A stretch of DNA of 64,000 bases from Fragum whitleyi. Its lineage: Eukaryota; Mollusca; Bivalvia; Cardiida; Cardiidae. Numbering within the stretch: the first letter of the stretch is position 1; every line of letters begins with the position of its first letter. This document shows, piece after piece, positions 1 through 33,221 of the stretch. Both the position numbers and the translations under genes were made by a program. The notes beneath the pieces were generated by a model. The model worked only from the letters and a program-made list of their open reading frames with translations, ran no database searches and had not been told where the DNA came from. The stretch lies in contig OX411543.1 in NCBI GenBank assembly GCA_948146395.1, forward strand, positions 24,794,526 to 24,858,525, given 5' to 3'.

Positions 1-380
1 AGCTAAAAAGGTATGGCAGTGATCATTTCCTGATCTTGTAATATTTTCTGTGACTGCTGACAAAACAGTCCGCTACAAAAGAAGCACACAGAAATAAGCT
101 ACTAATTTTTTTTTTTGTTTTTTTTTTTTTTTTTTTTTTTAAACATTTTTTTAGAGAAAAGGCCAACCGAATCCAGTTTTCAACCGATCACAAATTTGTG
201 GCGAAAAATCTTTTAAATGGTCACCCAAACTTAATACGTGTGAGTTTGGTTGAAACTCACCCCATAGTTTTTGAGGCGAAGAAATGAAGAAAATGTGGCT
301 CCCACGCAATGCCATTATTCCAAGTGGAATTCGACCAGTGAAGCTAAAATTGGTATCCAATGTGTTTTTCTAACCGAACA
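1..380. repeat. Fragment of mollusc 'ccagtggagct' repeat, with T-run
   Basis: A 37-base T-rich run lies at 105-141. From about 170 to 375 the sequence ('gtcacccaaac', 'ttggttgaaactcacc', 'gaccagtgaagctaaaa') resembles the terminal part of the repeat at 19190-20385. It is interpreted as a truncated copy. No gene was seen. Confidence 0.45.
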
Positions 381-2199
381 CCGTATGTGCATGCAAAGCG
401 GGAAATAGTTTCTATTAGTTTGCAAGCGATTTGTTATCCTTAACGCATGGCAGGAAGGTTTGTTATACTAGTATTCAGTATGAACATAGTCTCAAAAGGA
501 ATAGCATTGATGAAAATTCAAAACACCGTAACTACAGCTTAAGACGGTAATGCGGTACTTTTCAAAAAACGTCACCCTCTGAGTTTTTTTGATAAACTTG
601 TCATTACAAGACACCTTACACGCACCATCGTTATACCTTATATCAAAATAACGCTTAAACCATGGCCAATTTATACGTCACACTTTAATTTCAAACTATT
701 TTGGTACAAGTTCGTAAAAAGGAGTTTCAATGTGAATTTTATGCGAAAAAACGCGTGTAACATTTTACACGAAAGTATCACTGAACGACACACATCTTAT
801 ATTTTAAACAGTTTAATAATGTTTCAACTGCTTGAAAATATATTAAAATTGAACTGGCATGACATCCAGCAATTTTACCAATGGAGATCGAATTTTAACC
901 ACAAATAAGAAAAATACCGTTTTATGTTTAAGAAAAGGTGAAACGTAACATCAAGCTTTAAGACGCCGAAAATATAACTATTTTCTTTTATATTTTCATT
1001 AAAAATTGATTAATTGCAACCAAACTTAAAATTAAAAATATTATTTTTCTGAATTTCTTAAAATATGTAAATATGTAAATAAAAATCAATTTGAATTTTA
1101 AACGGAAAATTAATAAGCTGAAATTCTTGTGGAACGAATGTTTTTCAGGATGTTAAATAATTTTTTTTCATTTTAAATACGCTAATAATAGCAAATCCTT
1201 TATTCATACGATAATTAAATTTTAGCTAAGAAATATTATTTTTCTCTTGATAATCATATTGAAATTTCAAGGAAAAATATTTACAAATAAAAGAGATGTT
1301 GATATTAGTGCGTGTGGAACGATTTCTAAAAAAACGCGCATTTTTACAGCGACGTTGAGTTTGTTTCGTTGAATTATAAAACCGACGCGCCTTCAGACGT
1401 TGATAAAAATCAACAATGTCAAGGAAAATAAGAAAATAAAAAGAAAGCGAAACACCATCCGAGAAGAATATATTTTGGAAGTGACGATGCGAGTAGGGGG
1501 AAGAGAAGAACCAAATATAAATATGAGGATCAACATAGCCCGAATCGCTCATGTTACTTTGATAGCAAAAATGAATGTTGAATACATTTTTCGCGAAGAC
1601 TTGCGAGGGAAAAGAGGCGAGTTTTAATTTTTTAAAAATGACTATATATTCTGATTTTGCTATTGCTACGTAGAGAGAGTTAGCAATATAATAATTACGT
1701 TAACTTTTTTCCGAAAAAACGCTACACCATCGACTTTCGCTATTTTGACGTTACATTTTGGTGCCGCATCACCGTGCGCGACGTCTGAATAAGCTGTTGT
1801 TTCACTGTTATGATCATTAATCAACGACATTTTTCGAGAGAGGATTTATTTCTAAAACGCACTTGTGTTAAATGCGCAATGGTTGTTATGCCCTTGGGTT
1901 TCAACCAATTTCTTCAATTTCAGCATTTATTTTCTACTTCTTCTTGTTGTAAATAATCGACTATATAGTACAGAAAAGGTCTAAAAAAACTTTTTATGTA
2001 TTTCCCCTGCCTGTATCAAATTTTAAATGAAAATGCTATCTTAGGTGATACAATTAATAGTGAAAAACTTTACAAAACCCTGATTTATCGTATTTGGATT
2101 TCTTTCTGAATTGATAATCGCCTAGATCAATAAAAACTCTTATCAACAAAAAGAACATTCTTACTCTGCAAAACAAAGGCAACTTAGACCGGCCAATTT
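381..2199. other. AT-rich stretch without recognisable gene
   Basis: ORFs here are short, overlap on both strands and show no recognisable domain. About 1795-1905 ('gatcattaatcaacgac', 'cgagagaggatttatt') is an inverted match to about 43815-43925, and 'ccgtgcgcgacgtc' near 1772 recurs at the right end of the inverted-repeat element ending at 43351. Part of the stretch is therefore probably old transposon DNA. Confidence 0.4.
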
Positions 2200-3010
2200 A
2201 AATGGATGGCTTGAGTCGCTCAACAGGCTTGAAATTCTTGTAATAGCAAATCAAAGTTTTAACTAGATTTTTAAGGTATTTTTGGTTCATCTGATGTTGA
2301 AAATGATTTTCAAAGTTTCCACTATACAACATATAGAGAAATGACCTCCGCCCAAAAAAGAGTTTTCATCCAATGACAAGAATTTTTGGCTGCATGATAA
2401 TGGGTTAACCAAGGATCAAACCAATGAAGTTTCCACTATATAACATATAGAGAAATGACCTCCGCCAATAAAAGACATATTTTTCATCCGATCATAATTA
2501 TTTTTGGTAGACTGATAAAGGGTCACTCAAGTATTATTCCAGTAAAATGGTTGATATCCATCACTTACATTCTGAGGAAATGATTTTTCAAAGTTTCTAC
2601 TTTATTACATATAGAAAATGACCTCCGCCCTTAAAATACATATTTTTCATCCAATCAAAATAATTTTTGGTAAACTGTTAAAGGGTCACCTAAGGATCAT
2701 TCATGTAAAATTTAATTGGTATCTGTCAATCAGAATCTGAGAAAACTCACTTTTCACCATATTCAGAATTTAGCCACAGCCATTTAAGCCACGTTTTTCA
2801 TCGGATCAAAACTTCTTGAACAACTTTGAAAGAGGGTCACCCAAGGATCATTCCTGTGAAGTTTGGTTGAAATTCACCCAGTAGTTTCTGAGAAGATTTT
2901 TTAAAAATAAGTTTACGACCGGACACAGGTACGGACAGATGCACGACAAACACAACGCCATGACAATCGCACGAAAACACCATACAAACTGGGATTTCTG
3001 GTTTTGATTG
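2200..3010 (+). repeat. Mollusc interspersed repeat with internal tandem units (family R2)
   Basis: Begins near 'atggcttgagtcgctc' and repeats the block 'agagaaatgacctccgccc' with 'ggtcacccaaggatcattcc' at roughly 170-base spacing. The same architecture forms the fuller copy at 19190-20385. No coding potential. The 3' end is truncated or diverged before the 'ccagtggagct' end seen in other copies. Confidence 0.6.
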
Positions 3011-3295
3011 GTCATTCCTGGTCAAATGGTGTAACGATATCAGAGCCTAAGATTATAAAACGTTTCCTTTGTTCAACTGAGAATTTTCTCATAAAACAAT
3101 TTGAGATTTAAAGGTTTAGTTCTGTTGTATTATTTTAATCAACATATGGACATAAACGATGATATTAACAAGTTGTCAGAAATAACAGCCTATTTATATC
3201 ATCTTTTAATATCAAACATTTAGAATATTTGATCTATTCAAATTCTAAATTTGTGATAATTTTCAGTTGACCACGAAAAGTTTATAATCTAGGAT

Positions 3296-3586
3296 CTGAA
3301 TATTATGAGAGCCGCCGTCATAGCGCAGTTGGTAGCGCATCGGACTGACGCATCTAGAGGTCGCGGGTTCGATCCCAGACTGCGGCACTCATTCTTTCCT
3401 ACTATTTGTCTCACACCAATTGGTTGATAATCGTAGACCTATTTGAGATTGCAGCTAGAGGCTAGGAAAGGATATGATGGATGTACTGGTGAGAGAAATC
3501 CCAGGAATCCAGCCACCGTGATATAACTGTAAAATTGTTGAAAGCGGCGTGAAACTGCATTCAATCAATCACTGAATATTATGAGA
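3296..3586 (+). mobile_element. tRNA-derived SINE with perfect 15-bp target-site duplication
   Basis: The body, 3311-3571 (261 bp), is flanked by identical 'ctgaatattatgaga' at 3296-3310 and 3572-3586. The head (3311-3388) keeps tRNA A-box-like 'tagcgcagttggtagcgc' and B-box 'gggttcgatccc' sequences, but its anticodon and T stems are mispaired, so it is a SINE promoter and not a tRNA gene. The distal part carries 'gccaccgtgatataactg' and 'gcggcgtgaaactgca', a conserved central segment I recognise from mollusc SINEs (Meta-SINE type, assigned from memory). It ends in a 'tcaatcaatca' simple tail. The intact duplication suggests a fairly recent LINE-mobilised insertion. Confidence 0.88.
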
Positions 3587-3631
3587 CAGGAGTCAGCCCC
3601 TACGTGAAAGTCGTCATCTTTTACGAGTTGA

Positions 3632-4046
3632 TACAGTAAACAACATTATGAAATATACAATGCGAATGATTTTGGAAGGAAATTGAATGAGTGTGTGGAG
3701 CTAGGTTTGGGTGAATTTAATGCGAGGTAATCCTATATCACAAATTTTGTATAAGATGCACAAAATTAATGATATTGATTACCTCCCTTTAATAAAAAAA
3801 GGCATAAACATAGCTTCCTATTTCTTCAAAAAACCTATGAGCAGCAAACAATTTGAATTATGTCAGTTTCTCTATCAATTTTTTTTTGAATGATGTTGTT
3901 GCTTCTATATTTCTATAATTTCAATGGCTTTGGGCGGATTGAATGGTTTGTGAGTGTTTGGAATAAATGAATGGAGCGCTGAGTGTGCGATTTAGAATGG
4001 TTTTGATTGAGTGTTGAATGTCAATCCCACGATTTTTTAACCGTAC
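3632..4046 (+). mobile_element. Foldback MITE family M1, copy 1
   Basis: Diverged copy of a ~430-bp element with ends 'tacagttaN(1-2)aacatcgtgaaattgaca' and the complement. The centre is a palindrome, 'gaggtaatcc...ttacctcccttt'. No ORF of its own. Nine copies lie in the window. Confidence 0.65.
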
Positions 4047-4312
4047 CAAGATTTCGGCGCTCGTATCCTTTTTCTAAGTTCTATTGCAATTACAATGAGC
4101 TGCCGGCAAACACTTAGAAACGTAACCAGAAAATGCATATCCATGCACATTATAAACGTCTCATAAAAGCTTGTTACGATGCCGTTAATCCGACTATCCA
4201 ACATTCAGTATGTTTTCCTATTACTAATGAATATTTTCATGTAAAATTCACGCTGAAACTACCACCGATCCATGTTTGGAATCGACTGGTCTTGCGTCAA
4301 GGTAAATATGTG

Positions 4313-4562
4313 TGACTCGTCATGCAAAAAACCCAAACATTTGGGTAGTGCGTAAAATGTCGACCCCAGTTAGACTGCGCTAATTGCGCAGACTGACTTC
4401 GGTCGAAACTGTATGCATTTTGCTTATTTTCTGAATCTTGAATGATCAATCTGTGTAAAAAAAAAAATAATCATGACCTCTGGTTTACCCGCCCTGGACT
4501 CAACTTCTTTTCAAATATTAATTCAACCGAGTTCCCAGATGGTCCCTTTTCACGTGATAATT
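4313..4562. mobile_element. MITE family M3 copy (terminal repeat 'tgacccgtcacgcgaaaaggg')
   Basis: Starts 'tgactcgtcatgc' and ends 'ccagatggtcccttttcacg'. The interior holds the family's short hairpin 'agactgcgctaattgcgcagact'. Diverged from the better-preserved copy at 31583-31840. Confidence 0.6.
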
Positions 4563-4654
4563 ATCATTTGTTTTAATGATTAATGCAAGATCAAGATCCA
4601 ATTATTGAAAGTCTGATGTGCAAACAACTGGGCTTTGACAGGGGCATCATAGTT

Positions 4655-5095
4655 TTGAGTAGTGCGATGAGTAATATATTGAGTGAAATAAGGAATGAGT
4701 GAAATTAAAAGGAGGTAATCCATTATGGCCATATTTCGTTTGTCCTAAACAAAATATTTATTACCTCCCTTTAATAAAATATGTATACACGTTTTATAAA
4801 TAGCTTTCTATGTCATTAGGAACCAGTTAGACCCTTACGAATTCAGGACCAATTTGACGCTTACAAATTCATTAACCTCCGTGAAATCGTGAAATATTTA
4901 GGGACTTGTTTTGAAATAAAGTTGTTCATCATATCATTTTGGTGATGTTTGAGTGTCTTTGGATGGTTGGAGTGAGTGTATTGAATGAATGAATAAATGA
5001 ATGAATGGAGCACTAAGAAAGTGATTTAGAAGGGCTATAGTGAGGTGAATGTCAATTCCACGATGTTACGAATTATATTACTGTAACACTATTGA
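4655..5095 (+). mobile_element. Foldback MITE family M1, 5'-truncated copy
   Basis: Contains the core 'ggaggtaatccattatggc', the complementary 'ttacctccctttaataaaa', and the right end 'gtcaattccacgatgtta...ctgta'. The left terminal repeat is not recognisable. Confidence 0.55.
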
Positions 5096-6424
5096 AAGTG
5101 ATATTAAACTAAATTCAATCAATCAATATAGAAATATCTTTAACATTTCGTAGATTATCCTATAGCAGGTCATAAACAGAAATGTGTTCAAATTTTACGA
5201 CAAACTTTTCAAAATTACTTGGTCAGCGCAATTGATACTTGATATTAATTTATGAAAAAAGAATCCATGATTGTATTGTCTGGTTTAAGTCTGTAAGACT
5301 CATCAACACAAAAGGAGGTCGATTTTATTAGGAGGAGGTAATTAAATATCCCAAATTTTGTCAAATTGGACAAAATTAGCAATATTAGAAAACCCCCCTT
5401 TAATTCCACTCAAAAGTCATACCTTAAACTCATCCATTTCATTGTAAATAAATCCCTAAAACATTCATGTTGTCAGTTTAATGATAATGTTAACTGTATC
5501 AAGGGCCATATCCATTGAATATCATGGAAAAAGGAGACTTATACAATGTATTTGTAGATTTGCACAGCTGACCCTGCTTAGAGATAATAATCTGCCGTCA
5601 TTGTGCAGTTAGTATCATTTGATCATTCAAGTTGACCTATTATTATGTGATATACCTTTAAAATGTTCTGGGATGTAAGAAATAATTCCATGTTTAATAA
5701 GAATGTTTCATTTATTCACCAACACACATACATTTCTTTATTTACAAAAAATATTTTTTCCAATCAACAACTCTCACAAAATTCTCATATAAAATGCTGT
5801 AACTGTAGCAAAGTGGTAGTTACTTTGAACATCTTTTACTTAAATATGATGCCATTTCAATTTTTACATAGAGTTAAAACATTTATTTCCCTACCCATGC
5901 TATTCACATCAAATTTTTGTGGAACATTTAATTTGGCAGACAGTATAGAATAAGACCAGACTGCACGGATGTGCAGTCTGATCTTAGCCTTTACTGCCTG
6001 CTCTTATTATTATTATTATCATTATTATTATCATAGTGTGAAAACTAAAACCAAACTTTCTGAAATGTCCTTAAAATCCAACAATCTGCTAAAGGCTTAC
6101 TGGCAACTGCAAGTTTTATTCTGCCATTGCATATTGAACCAATAAAGGCTATATAAGAAAGCTCTTGTATTCTTTTTTAATACTGACATTGTCCTTATAA
6201 ACTGAAAGTTTCACTTTAGTTCTGTATCTTAACTGAACATTGTTTGTGTAATTCTTAAACCTTGTAACTTGCTCTAGAATTACATAAAAAAATCATTTGT
6301 TAATTTTATTTGAAAATTAATTATTCTATTGTAATCTTCCTTCAAAATTGTTTTTGGATGATGGATGAAATCACAGTAGTCTAGAATCCAGAATCCTTGA
6401 ATGATGACTTGACCATTATTTCTC
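5096..6424. other. Intergenic, probably including ETFA 3' UTR
   Basis: No protein-coding exon was recognised. A further piece of the M1 core lies at 5330-5405 ('aggaggaggtaatt', 'aaaattagcaatatt'). A small hairpin, 'agactgcacggatgtgcagtct', is at about 5958-5980. The part next to 6425 is expected to be ETFA 3' UTR because that gene's stop codon is at 6425-6427. Confidence 0.4.
6305..6310 (-). other. Candidate polyadenylation signal AATAAA for ETFA
   Basis: 'tttatt' on the plus strand reads AATAAA on the minus strand about 115 nt after the ETFA stop codon. A second candidate is near 6113. AT-rich DNA yields such hexamers by chance, so transcript ends are needed to choose. Confidence 0.3.
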
Positions 6425-29415
<22,991 letters not shown>

Positions 29416-29974
29416 TTTGTTTGGGGTTTTGTTTGCTGCGAAGTTCAAATCGTTACACTTTATGGCCCGGTGTAGATTACAGTTATTAGTTTGTAAATAT
29501 TACTATTACTTCCCCAATTTTACCTTCTATGCCCCCATTTATAGGGATTAAAGACCGAGTCTATTTCAGTGGTAGGCAAATGCCTTTATTTGCTTATTCT
29601 CGGTAATTATTCAAATTGTGCACCAACTTACTTTGATGTAAATCGGAGATGGCGAGATTGAAACGTTTTCTACGCGAATCTTATACATTGTTGGGAAACC
29701 AATTTAGTCTACTTTCGATATTGTGTTCATTATTTCTCATTTTTGGAAAATGGAAACAAAATGGATCTATGTTTTCCTGTTAACTTAATTTGAATTTACT
29801 GACAGGTTACGTTAAGGTAGATTTATTTACAAATATTTTAATCATACATGTATAGATGACTTCGGTCGTCCGAATATTTTAATCCGCATGAAGTTAGATG
29901 AAGAATCAGTGAGAGATCTTAGGGTTGTATTAACTATTTGACACTCAGCTCAAGTTTAGATAAATGGAGAATTA
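29416..29974. other. ETFA 5' UTR and probable promoter region
   Basis: Lies immediately upstream of the ETFA start codon. No clear TATA or initiator could be assigned, and the transcription start is not visible. No ORF of note. Confidence 0.35.
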
Positions 29975-30283
29975 CATGTTAGTGTTTAAAAATATCAATT
30001 TTATCTGGTCGATGTTGGGGGTGAATTTATCATGAGGCTTTGCAGTGTCATGATATTTTATCAATGCCGAGACCAGCTAACATTTATATTTTTTTAAAGA
30101 CACTTACATATTATTTTATTCATGCAACCTATACTAGCGCCGAAAATTCAAAGAAACCCGTAAAAATCCAAGAATTTCGGATGAAAGCAAAATGTTGGCA
30201 TATGAAAAATAGACTATCTGATCATGTTATGTCATCAGATAGGTGATATCAGGTCAATACAGGCTTTATTGCATGAATATGAA
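29975..30283. mobile_element. MITE family M5, copy 2
   Basis: 'catgttagtgtttaaaaata' and 'gtcgatgttgggggtgaatt' at the left, 'gtgatatcaggtcaatac' and 'tattgcatgaat' at the right, with palindromic arms between. Confidence 0.55.
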
Positions 30284-30394
30284 AAATTGCACAAAAAAGA
30301 GAACAAATGAACGATTGGTTAGAAGAACTTTTTTACGTATCACACACACTGAGATATTCCCATAAACTTTAGCTCTCACAAATCACTGAAAAGA

Positions 30395-30850
30395 CCAAGC
30401 CTGGATTATTGCAATATAACTTGGCACCCACGGCCTTAGGAAAGATATTGACTCTTTGGGAAGAATGCGAAAACGTGCAACAAAACATGTAAGTGTAGTT
30501 CATCACCTTCCATAATTAACTCGAGAAACGTGAGGCCGATTTTTTAACAATTTCGCTTTTGGCTAATCGGCGATTTCGTTGAGACATGTCAGAAGTAATT
30601 AAATTAATAAATGGGGAAGAAAGTACTTTGTACGAAAACTTTTTAGGAGGTGTGACAACATAAACAATAGAGACAACAGTTTCAAGTTTAAAACAAAAGC
30701 ATGTAGAAAAGATATCAGGGAAAACTTTTTTGTGCGGGCAGTTGCGGAATGGGATTCTTTCTTAAAAGCAACAGTAGGCCTACTAAACTACTAACGGCAC
30801 CATTTCAGAACTGTTTTAAGAACCGTCTGGAAAAAATACATGTGAAACGT
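30395..30850 (+). pseudogene. Strongly degraded LINE reverse-transcriptase tail
   Basis: Frame-hopping reading gives 'RPSLDYCNITW', 'EVIKLINGEESTLYENF' and 'FFVRAVAEWDSFL', resembling the C-terminal 'LDY...W', 'GDMI..YKI' and 'VVEWNSLP' region of CR1/L2-like elements. Multiple stops and shifts; no other domain. Confidence 0.5.
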
Positions 30851-30978
30851 CATACACACCACCTATACAAATCAGAACTGGGGTTCAAACCACGAAGGGG
30901 TTATCCTGAGAAGACATATAGTCTTGCGACCCTGAACAACTGATGTAAGATGAATGATTTAATACAAATGAATAATTT

Positions 30979-31288
30979 ACCTTATAACTATACAAATATC
31001 CGTATGATAACATCCCGTATGATATTTTTATGTTATCACATAGTTATTTTTAGAACAAGCGGTTATTTTTAGAAACTTGCATTTCAGTTAGAAACATCGA
31101 TGAAAATAAGGCAAATAGAGGTTATAAGATAAATATAATACATACTTAGTGTATTGTATGAAAAAATATCTAACTCGGTTGTGAGAATTGATAATTGTCT
31201 CGGCAGAGCCCCGACAATGATCTATTCTCCCAACCTCGTTAGATATTTTTTCTCATACAAAACACTAAGTATGTATTATATATTTATC
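30979..31288 (-). mobile_element. MITE family M4, copy 3 (inverted)
   Basis: Reverse orientation: 'cttataactatacaaatatc' to 'aagtatgtattatatatt', with the 'gaaaaaatatctaactcg' / 'cgttagatattttttctc' arms. Confidence 0.7.
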
Positions 31289-31330
31289 ATCATGCTTAGA
31301 TAGGGGGGAGGGGGGGGGGGTCAATATATT

Positions 31331-31464
<134 letters not shown>

Positions 31465-31582
31465 TCTACAGGCTGTTTATTTGTGATTAAAATCCAGTCC
31501 TGCGTTATGGATACAAAAAAGTTTGTGAGCGTTCAGCTAGAAAGCCAAAGGAGTACACGTGCAATACATAATATTATATATG

Positions 31583-31840
31583 TGACCCGTCACGCGAAAA
31601 AGGACCATCTAGGAATTCTGTAAACTGAATAATTCAAAGAGGGATTTGATCAAGCATAGGTCAACCAGAAGTCGCATTTCAAAAATTCTTTCACTGGAAT
31701 GTAGATTGATCATTCTAGATTCAGAAAATAAGCACAGTGCAAAAAGTTTCGTCCCTAGTCAGTCTGCGCAGTCCGCGCAGACTGACTAGGGTCGACACTT
31801 TACGCACTACCCAGATGGTCCCTTTTCGCGTGACGGGTCA
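31583..31840. mobile_element. MITE family M3, reference copy
   Basis: 'tgacccgtcacgcgaaaaag' and 'gaccatct' on the left are mirrored by 'agatggtcccttttcgcgtg' and 'acgggtca' on the right. Central hairpin 'agtctgcgcagtccgcgcagact'-type (31757-31782). 258 bp, no ORF. Confidence 0.8.
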
Positions 31841-32368
31841 GACACATTAATATATACTGATTGTCCTTCTGCAAAAAGAAATTTGCAGACGCCTTTAATA
31901 TATCTTTGTTTGACGAAGAAGCAAGAAAGTAAACCCAAAGTGCGGATCCAGGACTTTTAAGGCGCTTCAAGCTTAAAAATTGGGAGGAGAGCGAGGGATG
32001 TCCTATTTTAAACTATTTTTGATTTATTTTCCCGATAACAAACCAGATGCAGATGTTTTATAATCTGATTTGAATAGTCATTTATGACATCGTCTTATAT
32101 AATGACTTTTACGACAAAATGAGATCATCATGGAAATAAATGTGAGACGAAATCCCTAAATAACCCCCCCCCAAAGATTTCTAGCAATAACCAATAGAAA
32201 AACCCGGATGTATTGGCCGAACAAACATTCGAAAAGCTAAATCTTCGATAAATTTTCTCATCATACTTTGGCCTGAGGAAGTATATGTACTTGACACTTA
32301 ACATATTGTTGAAGCAATTACTTACTGTAACACATATTAGGCAGTTGTAATCTCTGTGCACAGTACGG

Positions 32369-33181
32369 ATGGGTAAACCAGGAAAAACGGGGGCTGCTTC
32401 TTCAAGCGCGGGCAATGGGACCGCCACCAGTAGTCAACAGAACGCCGACTTCGATGTTTTGCAGCAGCAACTAGTCGAATTATCAGAGCAAGGTGACGGT
32501 GTCGCAGCTATTGTTGATCTCACTATTGAAACCAAAAAATCAAAGCTATCAGAGCTATCAAAGCTTGAGCAGTATACTAGGCGGGACAACCTCCGTTTAT
32601 TCAACTTTCCCCTGTGTGAAGACAGTGAGCCGCGTGACAAGTTTATTGCCTTGGTTGCCGAGTTGGGAATCACTATTTCCAGACAAGACATTAACATTAT
32701 ACACAAACTCACATCATCAGCTAGATCTCAGTCTGTAATTGTTCGAATGAACAACCGTAATTTGCGTAATGAGATATTGTACGCAAAGAAAGGTCCACTT
32801 AACTCTGCCCAATCTGGTTTCAAAGGCGTCTTCACCCAAGAAGATCTTACAACTCGGAGGTCCAAACTACTGAAGTATGTCAAAGGAAATGACAATGTTG
32901 AGAAAGTTCAATCAAGGGATGGGCGTCTCCGAGTATTGCTAAAAGAAGATTGTGGTGCTGGCACGCGCATTGTTATAGAGAATCCAGATGATTTATTCAA
33001 AATGGGGATAGATGATTCTGATGTTACCCAGTTTGGCTTTATTGATGTTTATGAGCGAGTTGAAAGTTCTAAAATTTTGAACCAGGATAGCCCTGATCCG
33101 TCGGATCTAGATATAGCACATGATTATGATGCAGTCTTTGGCGAGCAATCTTCTGGCAGCACTGGAAGTGTACCCAGATGA
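32369..33181 (+). CDS. LINE ORF1 protein (RNA-binding, coiled-coil/RRM-like), 270 aa
   Basis: Intact frame from ATG at 32369 to TGA. A Gln/Leu-rich N-terminal heptad region ('DVLQQQLVELSEQ', 'KLSELSKLEQ') is followed by 'YTRRDNLRLFNFP', the diagnostic start of the RRM-like ORF1p domain of many LINEs, then 'RSQSVIVRMNNRNLRNEI'. ORF1p trimerises through the coiled coil and coats element RNA. An Asp/Ser-rich C-terminus ends the protein. It lies 40 bp upstream of ORF2. It is the only intact frame of an otherwise dead element. Confidence 0.75.
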   Translation: MGKPGKTGAASSSAGNGTATSSQQNADFDVLQQQLVELSEQGDGVAAIVDLTIETKKSKLSELSKLEQYTRRDNLRLFNFPLCEDSEPRDKFIALVAELGITISRQDINIIHKLTSSARSQSVIVRMNNRNLRNEILYAKKGPLNSAQSGFKGVFTQEDLTTRRSKLLKYVKGNDNVEKVQSRDGRLRVLLKEDCGAGTRIVIENPDDLFKMGIDDSDVTQFGFIDVYERVESSKILNQDSPDPSDLDIAHDYDAVFGEQSSGSTGSVPR

Positions 33182-33221
33182 GGTCTCGCGATAGAGTGTA
33201 TCAGTCACACCTTTTCAAATC

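Noticed and set aside
1226..1627. Overlapping 108- and 75-codon ORFs on opposite strands
   Set aside because: AT-driven low-complexity composition, mutual overlap and no domain.
3311..3388. Possible tRNA gene (A-box and B-box present)
   Set aside because: The anticodon stem and T stem have several mismatches, and spacing before the D arm is too long. The segment continues into a SINE body bounded by a 15-bp target duplication.
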